From Lepeophtheirus salmonis (lineage: Eukaryota > Arthropoda > Copepoda > Siphonostomatoida > Caligidae): 64,000 bases of DNA. The notes below the pieces were generated by a model. The model was not told the DNA's origin and searched no databases. It saw nothing but the letters and a program-made list of their open reading frames with translations. The DNA lies in the NCBI RefSeq assembly GCF_016086655.4, contig NC_052140.2, positions 13,268,001 through 13,332,000 of the forward strand. The letters run 5' to 3'. Both the position numbers and the translations under genes were made by a program. Positions 46,555 through 55,099 of the stretch are shown here, in pieces (positions within the stretch are counted from its first letter, which is position 1; each line of letters opens with the position of its first letter).

Positions 46555-47160
46555 ATGAGTGGACAAAAAGCCAAAAGGCAGTACATCTCAGATCTCCTAG
46601 AGGCTGAAGTTGAGGTGGGAAGGATTATATATACATTGTGAAGTGCTCCCAGAGCCTGGTTTTCAAAGTTGCCAAAATTAATAATGATGGAAAAGACCTC
46701 TCCAGGCAAGCAAGAAGTGGAGGGGACAATCTAGAGAGAGATCCGGAGTTCCTGTCTAGCTTGGAGAGGAAGATGAAGGAAAATCCTACCAAATCGATGA
46801 ATTGCCTCGCAAACAACTTCTCTGTGGCTACAAGGACCACCAAGAGGGCCTTGAAGGGCGACTGGAGACTGTCTTCATACACAAGGATCCCACACCACAT
46901 TCCAACAAAATCATGAAGACCAGGAGCCTTGAGAGGTAAAGAGGCAATGAGATGTGGCCTCTTCCTCGTCAGATTTGAACCTGTTGGACTTAGCTGAGAG
47001 GGGGAGGGAAATTGGAGAGGGAAACCAACAAATCTCCACATCAAATTGTGGGCTCACACAATACCACCATACTGGCTGCGAAGGACAACTTGGCTGAGGC
47101 AATCCAATGACAAAATAGAGACTGAGATTGATGCTGAAGTTGGCCATACTTAGGACCAAT
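46555..47160 (+). pseudogene. Tc1/mariner-type transposase relic (family C, copy 1)
   Basis: The ATG at 46555 reads MSGQKAKRQYISDLLEAEVE, then in another frame VFKVAKINNDGKDLSRQARS, GGDNLERDPEFLSSLERKMK and ENPTKSMNCLANNFSVATRT: the paired helix-turn-helix with the 'GSGGxxxKRxPEFL' linker. After a deletion the sequence shows DVASSSSDLNLLDLAE (the third-Asp box region) and a broken C-terminus around ALxAAKDNLAEAIQ near 47070-47105. The start of this relic (AAAAGGCAG, CATCTCAGATCT, GCTGAAGTTGA) matches 62660-62610 on the minus strand, so the two are one family. Confidence 0.8.
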
Positions 47161-47495
47161 TTTGCAAACTTTTTACACGTTTGGTTAAAATTAATGAAGT
47201 ATTTCTAGAGGTACCTAACGAGTCCACGTTTTACCGCTCAACTTTTTATATTTATAATACCAAATTTTGTATGTATTTATATATGTACTCCGTACATTTT
47301 TGATTAAAGAAATTATAATGTAGTCATATTAATGAAATATTGCAGGCTTATGGTATGAAGCATCGCTTGTAGTCACATTAAAAAATGAAAACAGAGTATA
47401 CAGCGTGTTCCTGCAAATTGTGAACGAATTTTCCACAGCTCAACTCGATCAACATTCCTAAAAGTACGAGCAGTAAGACAATGAGACTGCATATA

Positions 47496-48155
47496 AAGGG
47501 TTGCCTAGATAAATCTGGACAAAATATAATTGATAATAGCACTGGTATCCTTTCACTAAGTTCACATCTGAGTGTCTCAATTATGAGTTTGCAGTCTTGT
47601 GTTTAATATTACTGCAAACAGAAGGAGATTAGATTGGCCCTCTGCAAGAATTTGCTCTCTAGGCTCAAGACGTCCAATATTCACTTTTGAACGCAAAAGA
47701 AATTCTTAAAATGACGGATCCATGCCCAAGGACAATGCCCCCTATTTGTACAAGTTTAAGAATTCCAGCTCCATCATGATCTTGGGCGTCATGACCAGCA
47801 CAGGGAAAGTCATACCACCATTGTTCTTTAAGTAGGTAGAAAATGTAAATTCTAATGTGTATGTGGAGTGCTTGAGGTCCCTTGTGCTTCCCTGGATGCA
47901 GGCAAACGTCCCTGAGACCTACGTGCGGCAACATGACTCTACTCCCTACCACACGTCCAAAACCAACTTTTACGATGCTTGCAAGAACTTCAGGGACAGG
48001 ATCGAGAAAGTGATTGCCGCAAAGGTAATCATATTGAATAAAATAATATATAAATGTCAAACAAATAATTGTTGTTTTATTGCTTACCTCTCTATTTAGA
48101 CTACAATTTTAGAAAGACACTTTTGAATTTTGTCCGATTTATCTTGGTAACCCTC
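47496..48155 (+). mobile_element. Tc1/mariner-type element E, nested inside element D
   Basis: TIRs are clear: AAGGGTTGCCTAGATAAATC with TGGACAAAAT at 47496-47525, and the inverse GAATTTTGTCCGATTTATCT with TGGTAACCCTC at 48125-48155. TA lies on each side (47494-47495 and 48156-48157), as expected for Tc1/mariner insertion. Length 660 bp. The sequence on both sides, joined, follows the family D sequence at 44040-44065. Confidence 0.8.
47640..48045 (+). pseudogene. maT-like transposase relic of element E
   Basis: The plus-strand frame gives SSSIMILGVMTSTGKVIPPL and FFK, a stop, VENVNSNVYVECLRSLVLPW and MQANVPETYVRQHDSTPYHT: the region from the 'SSxMVLGVVxSxGKVMPPxFF' motif to the second catalytic Asp (QxDxAPxHT, here QHDSTPYHT). 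Without a break it continues SKTNFYDACKNFRDRIEKVI and AAK, the last part of the C-terminus ('CKxFRxRIEAVIAAKGxxIE'). The third Asp box and the stretch around it are therefore deleted. The first Asp region upstream is broken by stops. Confidence 0.85.
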
Positions 48156-48164
48156 TATATATTT

Positions 48165-48600
48165 TCTTCACCATTAAATCTCAAATTAGCCTTGATCCTA
48201 AACCTGAAGGCCTTCCAGGTCTTCCTTACGTATCCCCCCTACATGTCAGCCCACTCCTTTTCTGCAGCAGTCTTAAGGTATCCACATTCAAATGAAAGGT
48301 GGCCTTCCTCTCCATTGCATCTCAGGTTGCTTTGCAAGTGACTTTGACCGAGGTCAAAAATTAGTCAAATTGCCTTGACACCTCTTTAGAGTTTTTTTTA
48401 ACATAAAGCTTCCAGGCTTTTTCTCAAGGCCCTTGCTCTAGTCCTTCAGCATTTTAATCTTTTTAATAAGACCTTTGGAGAAGGGGTCGATGCGGGAATC
48501 TCGTCATCACTTGTTCCTGTGTCAAGAAGCGAAGACAGAAAATTTCTTTTGACCTCCATTTCAGTTGTTTTCGACCTCATGAATAAATTATGTAGTATAG
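48165..48600 (-). pseudogene. Tc1-like transposase relic of family D copy 2
   Basis: From the minus-strand ATG at 48559: MEVKRNFLSSLLDTGTSDDE and IPASTPSPKVLLKRLK (first helix-turn-helix), then a basic stretch LEKKPGS-like in another frame. After a deletion the C-terminal part reads SFECGYLKTAAEKEWADM, a stop, and GGYVRKTWKAFRFRIKANLR. Equivalent parts are kept in family D copy 1, and the same central part is missing there, so the deletion probably predates both copies. Confidence 0.75.
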
Positions 48601-48849
48601 AGTTATATGAGTTGAGGATTAATTTTTTTCCCCGGATAATATCATTATTATTTCTTTCTTGAAGAGAGAAACTTAAGCATTGAGTACTTACGTGTGAAGT
48701 TGCTTATGAAAAAACGTATTACTCTCCATATAATACTTACACCACAGTACTTATAATTTCTGACGAAGTATTCTTCTATATTAATAAAACACAGTTTGTC
48801 TGTTCTACAACGTCAAATTAATGCGGACAATACCTCGTGCCACCGCTAG

Positions 48850-49656
48850 TATATTCATAAAACACTTTTATATTAATATTTATTGTATCTCTCAACTTTC
48901 AATTCTCCAAGAAGATAAATAAAAAATACTTTAACTTAATTGGTAGATGGTAATTATCCAATTTTCACATACTGTGGTACTTTTCTTTCTATCACTCGGA
49001 GTAGGAAATTGTTCATTGCTTCACAACAGCTATTCAAGTTAAACGAATCAATGATATAAATAAAGTTAGGCAATCGAAATGCGACAAAAAACTTTTTTTT
49101 ATCTTACACATAAATATTCTATTTTGACTTTTTTAATATATTAAATATTATTACAGATGGGATGGACAAACTAAGGGACGAATGTACAAGGTTGGTTTTA
49201 TTGTAATCAGGCACTTGGCCAAAGATAAATGTACAAGAAATTAAAATAAATATATTTTAATTTGTAATAAAATAAAATCCGCAGCACTTTTTCTAATTAG
49301 TTTTTTTAAAGAAAAAAATGCTAAACTTTATTTTTAAAAAGAACAACCTTTTGTGGGCTTGTTTAATAAATGTCATCTACGCCAAGATTAATGGAAATAC
49401 AAGGCTAGACTATTATGTAATCGGGCTTCCTAGGTTTTTGAATTTGATGTATTGTACACCAAACAGACAGATTTTGACAAAACAGACAACCAATCATAAT
49501 CTATTATGTCACTATTGCTAGAATTGACAATTTGAGATATCGTACCGACTGCTGGGAAAGGAAGACAGAAACGCGCAACCACTCATACACTAAGACGTCA
49601 ATATTAAAAAGCGTGGTGGTAGTCAACTATCAATCATACACGCGTTATGATATAAC
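48850..49656. other. No supported gene
   Basis: AT-rich. The 67-codon frame at 49318-49521 shows no motif. Confidence 0.4.
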
Positions 49657-49657
49657 T

Positions 49658-49735
49658 AAAGTTGATAATCTTGTAGAGTAACACGCGTACAAGTTGAAGG
49701 GGGGGAGAAAGACTTATGGTATAATTGTTTAAAAT
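49658..49735. repeat. Left TIR of hAT-like copy 2
   Basis: AAAGTTGATAATC, GAGTAACACGCGTACAAG, seven G, AGAAAGACTTATGG. Confidence 0.65.
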
Positions 49736-50979
49736 ACTGATGGGATTATTAGCTGCCTGCTTTATTAAGATTTTTGAGGGTATAACGAAAGTATTTATTA
49801 GCAAATGTTTAATGAAGATTTCTACAATTATCAATTGACTTAGACGTTTCTTATCCGTTACAGTAGATTTGAAAACGTCACACTCTATGAAATTGTAATT
49901 CATTATGAACCACATTCTCAGAATAATAACTTATGAAACGACAAAGTAGAGTATTCCGAAATATATGTGAAGTTCCAAGTTTAAAAAAGAAGGCTTAAAT
50001 TAAATATAACCTACATACTAAAAAATAAACCATCATACATTTATGTTAAATATACAAAATTAAACAATTGTAATCATATAGGTAGCTAATAATAACAATA
50101 AATTATAAATACAGAATATTGAAATAGTAGATTGATCCAAATAATATTTTCTTGCTTTGACATCGGAATTTAGTTAAATATGTCCTAACTTTAGGTTGCA
50201 AAACACAAGCCAGACGTGGATTTTAATCAAAAAGATAATCATCCGGTTTTCATGAGGAAGTTGCTATATCCAATTGTACACAAGGATAGATATATCTCTA
50301 CCGATTAGATCTAAATAAGTATTAATAATAAAGTAAATCTCAAAATGATAAAATTAGACAATAAATATACTAATATAAAAAAAATGTTAGAATTAAATCC
50401 ATCGTAAAGATTTAGAGCAAAAGCTAATTATGTATTAATGTCCGGCGATATGACTCCTTATTAAGAGCATCAAAAAGATATTTCCCCCTTATTTATACTT
50501 ATATAACAACATACTATTATCATAAAGGATACACACAATTGCTAATTATAATGCTACACCCAATGTAACTACCCTCGTTGTTGTGACCATTTAAGCAGTT
50601 GTTTTTGCCTTTTATGAGTTTTCTGAACACCATTTCTTTCTTATCAACCAAAGCTAATCCTTAAGTGATAAAAAGTAATTTTTATAACTATGTAATATTG
50701 GAAAACCTAATGATCATACCCAAGTCTTTAAGTGAAGAAACTAGTGTCAGACAAACTACTTGGGAATAATCCAAAACTACTACCCCCGTTGTTGTGACCA
50801 TTTAAGCAGTTGTTTTTGTCATTGAATGATTTGAGTATCATAATTCTTGATATTTTTAGCAAAAGTAGAATCATATGGTTAGATTTAAAAAAAAAAATAT
50901 TTACTATTAGATGGTACAAAATTCAGAGTTTCATTTCGAAATGAGTAAACATTTTATACTTCTTACTGATAACTTTGAT

Positions 50980-51424
50980 CGTAATTTGGAGTGGATGACT
51001 CAAAACATGCTGAAAATTATCTCAACTTCACAATTTACAATGTTTTTTTTCTATAAATGACATCAATACCCACATCCATCATTAATTTAATGATGGTTCT
51101 TCGGGAAGGAAATAATTTACCTGTGTATTTCTCCATAAATTTTTTCAAAGTAGGATGAATAGTAATGGATAAGGGTATATTACATGCAATAAGCATCTTT
51201 TTGAGATCAAAGTTAAAGTCTGACTTGATGTATTTATCATTAACTTGATTTTATAGATGAATTATCCATGCTCTTGATATAGGATGAGGATAATGAGAGG
51301 TACGAAAGGCACATTTATATCAACAAATCCGACAAGCCATCTCTTTCTCGTCTGGTAAGTATTTCCAAATTCCTGAACCTCCATTTCCAGAAGTCCAGAC
51401 AAAAGGAGAAGTTATTTTAGGCAT
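50980..51424 (-). pseudogene. N-terminal hAT-like transposase remnant, copy 2
   Basis: From the minus-strand ATG at 51424: MPKITSPFVWTSGNGGSG, IWKYLPDEKEMACRIC, a stop (TGA at 51322-51320), YKCAFRTSHYPHPISRAWII, then KSDFNFDLKKMLIACNIPL, HPTLKKFMEKYTGKLFPSRR. The CxxC of a BED-type finger and the 'FDLxxMLxAxNIPL...FMEKYTGKxxPSRR' block are easier to read than in copy 1. The stop is at the same codon as in copy 1, 34 codons from the ATG. The catalytic part is absent. Confidence 0.55.
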
Positions 51425-51535
51425 TTTATTCAGTTTTCTATCGACCTAATATTATATTAATAATGAATAATAAGGGGAGTAATTGATAACTTTCTTGATA
51501 GAGGAAGATGTTTATTATTATTTTAGTCACTGGAC

Positions 51536-51610
51536 AATGATACCATAAGTCTTTCTGCCCCCCCCCCCCTTCTCCTTGCACGCATTTTTCTGTACAGGAT
51601 TATCAACTTT
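51536..51610. repeat. Right TIR of hAT-like copy 2
   Basis: ACCATAAGTCTTTCTG, twelve C, TTCTCCTTGCACGCA, then GGATTATCAACTTT. Confidence 0.65.
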
Positions 51611-51619
51611 GAATATAAC

Positions 51620-53560
51620 CTTGTATGTCTTATTAATCTTGATCTATGTACATTTTATTTTTCCTCAAGTGACGTTATAAATTTTTTTTCGAATAAAATA
51701 TCCATCCTTTTCCTGTTTCTACGTTTTTTTATATCTCAAAATTCTTAGCTTGTTAATTTTCTTATAAATTTCTTTCCTTCTCGAGAAAAACCCCTTGGGA
51801 AGTTCTCCTATAACTAACCCAGCGTATATGGCTTTTTATGAAGTGTTATAAATGTGATTCAGGTGATATTTCTGCTGTGGAAAGGTTAGGAATACAAATT
51901 AATAAGACACTTTTTAGGTCTATTTATGGCGGAGCAACGGGAAAAGTATGTCGAACCATGCCTTGTTGCTCTATGGGTATTTCACTAATGTCGGTTTGGT
52001 TTTTATGAAAATCGTGTAGTATGATTTTATATTTCTACTTTGTTTTTTTGCCGGATACTCCACCAAAAATCGACATAAAGACTCAACGACAAATGATGGG
52101 AATTGGCATAGTTTTCCTTTCTAAAAAAAAAGTAAATAAAACCAACTATTCTTTGTTTCATTACTACTAAGGAGTAAAAAAAGTATCTCTGTAATTATTT
52201 GGAGATACAAAATCATAATGATAGTTGTTAAACTTAATCCCCCTTTCCTTGTGTACTATTCAAAGGTTTGGATAATTGAATCTTAATTTTCTGTATTGAA
52301 ACCAAAATAAAAAGTGATAGAAAGATAAACTATCAGTAAATGAACTAAGAGCATAGGTCGTAACCAGATTACATTTGACAAATTAGTATGGACGCACTGG
52401 TCGCGAAATGTTGAAGTTCCGTCCTATGTCTTAAGAGAGCGTACACATAAGACGCAAAAGCTTTCCCATTGAACATTCGCTTATAAAAAAATCATCATGT
52501 ATATCAGGCAGTGACGTCATTAATAATTATTTTCCAATTTTTCCTATGAATAGTAAATACAAGGTGTTAAGATCAAATCGGTGCTTGCATTTACCGGAGA
52601 TTTGGTTATGATGCAGCTGTTTGATGGTGTTTTTTTTTTTTGTTGGTAGAAAGGTTGTTGTATCAACAAACTCTAATCAACGTTTGAGCATCATAGTGAT
52701 CGTTGCTCCAAATATATAGAAGATTCAGTTTAAAATGGAGGAACGGAGTTGCACCATGACGATGATTTTTTTCCCCAACAAGATAGAAATTTCAAATCGG
52801 GATTTCTCAAATGTTACGACTGCCTAATCCAGGGCTGTAAAAAAGATTCGTCAGGCTCTTCTACCTTCTAGAGACTAATGTTTCTTGGCAGGTCACTGAA
52901 GTGGCTGTTTGAGCACTGCCATAACTTTATTGCGAAGAAAATATTGATATAATTGATTTCTTTATCTGGTCCTACGTTAAATCTAAAACAAATCGAACAT
53001 CTACTGCAATCAAGGACTCTCTGAAATAAACGTCTATCCCTCCTTCTGGGCTTGAATCCGGCTAAGATGGATGATGGAGATAGATACATAAAATGAGCTC
53101 TTTTTCAACATATATATGTACAATTCAGGCCAATTTTCAAGTAAATCCGCTGATAAATGTGGCCTCAATGACAATTTTAAGATTTCGGAGAAAGAAATGC
53201 ACATATTTGATCTTAACACCTTGTACACACTTTTATTAGGCCTAAATACAAAATAATGACATTCCATACTCTTATACGAAAGATACTTAGAGTTTTTTTG
53301 AACTTACTGAATCGGTAAACAGAGGTATTTTAGTGTAATATTAGTGAAAAACATGGATTGTAGAGGGGACTTTAAAGTCTCGAACGTAATAAAAAGGTCG
53401 ATAACAGGGATGAGAGTTATATTAAGTACCACATTAACCAACAATATTTTACTAATAGGAGATGAACAAACTATAAGAACAACAATATCTGCAAAATGGC
53501 ACAGATGGATCAAGTTTTGTAAAAAAAAAAAAAAAACAAGTGTATGACTACTAATTTCCA
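51620..53560. other. No supported gene
   Basis: AT-rich. Minus-strand frames at 52868-53267 and 53304-53615 contain no motif that I know. A TGACGTCA octamer lies at about 52512. Confidence 0.4.
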
Positions 53561-53564
53561 ATAA

Positions 53565-53601
53565 TACACCCAAAGATAGTGGTGCCACTATCTTTGGTGT
53601 G
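53565..53601. repeat. Strong palindrome (16-bp arms)
   Basis: ACACC(C)AAAGATAGTGG, TG, then CCACTATCTTTGGTGT; the arms match except for one extra C. The 2-nt centre suggests a head-to-head junction or a cruciform-forming site. Confidence 0.85.
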
Positions 53602-54024
53602 TAAAAAAAGCTCATGTCTCATTGTTTTTCACTATACTTCTCTACATTTGTGATAAATAAATATAATTTTTTTATATTTGTTCATTTTAATTTCGGCATG
53701 AAAAAACTAAAAAATATATTTTATCCACAAGGTAGTGTTACATTCTGTAGCTCTTTGTTTAAAGTAGTTGTTTAAAAAAAGTTATATTATTAATCTTAAG
53801 TGAGTTTTGCTATTTTTCTGGAAGACGGAGCTACTCTCAGTGGCTTTGTTTACAAACTAATATTTAAACTAGGGAGATCAATTGTTCTCTAGAGTGCTTT
53901 TTTCAGAGTGGGGACCCAAAACTTGCAGTACCATTTAATTATGAAGTTTCAATGCACAAACAAAGGACATGCTGTAACAAAAATAAATAAATCTAGTTGT
54001 AAACCCATGTTTCTAAGTGTAAAA

Positions 54025-54403
54025 ATGTCAGAGTAACAACAAAAAAGGCTATACCTCCTCTGCGGCGGTGTCAGAGCCGAGAAGGATTCAAAGACCGATG
54101 GTATCTTTACTCGAACTGCCTGATTCATCAAACAGTCCATTACAGTACCATAGCACCTACAGGAATAATATGTCTTACCTCTAGTATGACTCCACGTGGC
54201 CTTCTTCCAGCCCTGACCTCAACCTTTTGGACTTTGCAGTTTGGAATGTCTTGCAGAAAAATGTCAGCACCCATCATACAAATTTGGTTTTCCTTCAAGC
54301 CGCCATCATAACAGTATGCCCTGCCATGAACACTGCCTACATTGTCAAGTACTGCCAATTTGTTTGCCAGTGTGTACAAGATGTGTTTTTTTTTGTGAAG
54401 TAG
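54025..54403 (+). pseudogene. Tc1/mariner-type transposase relic (same family as 3618-3998)
   Basis: The ATG at 54025 begins MSE, stop, QQKRLYLLCGG, related to MSKQQKKRSPLRLF at 3618. From about 54185 the C-terminal part reads STWPSSSPDLNLLDFAVWNV, LQKNVSTHHTNLVFLQAA, AMNTAYIVKYCQFVCQCVQD, ending TAG at 54401-54403. The SSPDLNLLDF box contains the third catalytic Asp. The centre is deleted, as in the 3618 relic. Confidence 0.8.
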
Positions 54404-54995
54404 CACATTTTGAAAAAAATATATAGAAATTAAACAGATCACAAATTGGTTTTGAGGTAGTCTTTTCTTCATCACATAATTATTACGTTTTTCAAAATTA
54501 AATCATGCTAATGCAAGTTTTCTGTTTCCATCTTTTGTTGTACTTGAGGATGGTGCCTGATCACTATAAAAGGAATAAAGTTCATCAATGTACTGTTGCC
54601 TTGATAACCAATGTCGAAAGTGATGAAAAATGGATGCAAGAAAGTTTTCACGCGTCAATGTAATTTATTTATTGGAAATTATATTCCAAATCACTATAAT
54701 GTACTCAAACTAAGTGTAGATAATAAAACGTTATTATAAAGTTGATACTTTGAAATTCCAAGATATTAACTGATACAACGGATGGAACTTACAATGCAGA
54801 GTTTCTTTGAGGCCAGAAATATGAGTAGTAACCTATGTAGGAGCAGGTTTACAGTTATTGGCCCCTCCTCTTTCAAAAATGGTAGACAGTGCTTAGTTAA
54901 TAAAAATCACAAAACCTTATGATCTATCTTCATTCTATATCATACTCCAAGTAGTAATGAAATACGCAACATCGATGCATCACACAACCAAACAA

Positions 54996-55025
54996 CAAAA
55001 ATATCTATGCAAATAGATATTTTTG
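54996..55025. repeat. Perfect 13-bp inverted repeat
   Basis: CAAAAATATCTAT, GCAA, ATAGATATTTTTG. Confidence 0.85.
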
Positions 55026-55066
55026 TATATACAATAACGTTAATAATGATGCATTACTTATCTTTG

Positions 55067-55099
55067 AGTAATAGAGTCATTAATTGAGACTCTATTACT
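55067..55099. repeat. Perfect 12-bp inverted repeat
   Basis: AGTAATAGAGTC, nine bases, GACTCTATTACT. It lies 42 bp from the palindrome at 54996. Confidence 0.85.

Larger units (their letters stand above)
47399..48604 (-). mobile_element. Tc1/mariner-type element, family D, copy 2 (hosts another element)
   Basis: The plus-strand segment 47399-47490 (TACAGCGTGTTCCTGC, ATTGTGAACGAATTTTCCA, AGCTCAACTCGATCAA) is the inverse of the right end of family D copy 1 (44161-44065). The transposase relic in minus orientation follows at 48600-48165. The 5' TIR next to about 48604 is lost or diverged. At 47496 the element is interrupted by element E. Confidence 0.7.
47265..48849 (+). repeat. Helitron-like repeat family H, interrupted copy
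   Basis: The left part (47265-47398, GTACTCCGTACATTTTTGAT to GTAGTCACATT) and the right part (about 48605-48849, GAGAGAAAC, TTGAGTACTTACGTGTGAA, TGTCTGTTC, and the end ACCGCTAG at 48842-48849) align in one line with the copy at 60200-60700. What lies between is a Tc1-like element with another inside it. Confidence 0.55.
49657..51612 (-). mobile_element. hAT-like element, copy 2, with both terminal inverted repeats
   Basis: The left end TAAAGTTGATAATC (49657-49670), followed by a G-rich tract and AGAAAGACTTATGG, is the inverse of the right end (CCATAAGTCTTTCT, C-rich tract, GGATTATCAACTTT, to 51610). The arms are about 75 bp. ATATAAC lies directly outside both (49650-49656 and 51613-51619), a possible target duplication. 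The inside is homologous with 1-1609 in inverse orientation. A 45-bp segment (CCCCCGTTGTTGTGACCATT) occurs twice, near 50570 and 50780, about 206 bp apart, where copy 1 has it once. Confidence 0.65.

Noticed and set aside
46625..47159. Minus-strand frames of 139 and 82 residues
   Set aside because: They are antisense shadows of the Tc1-like relic at 46555-47160, which has the motif-bearing frame.
47665..48060. 131-residue minus-strand frame
   Set aside because: Antisense of the element E transposase relic; no motif of its own.
54140..54475. 111-residue minus-strand frame
   Set aside because: Antisense of the transposase C-terminus at 54185-54403.
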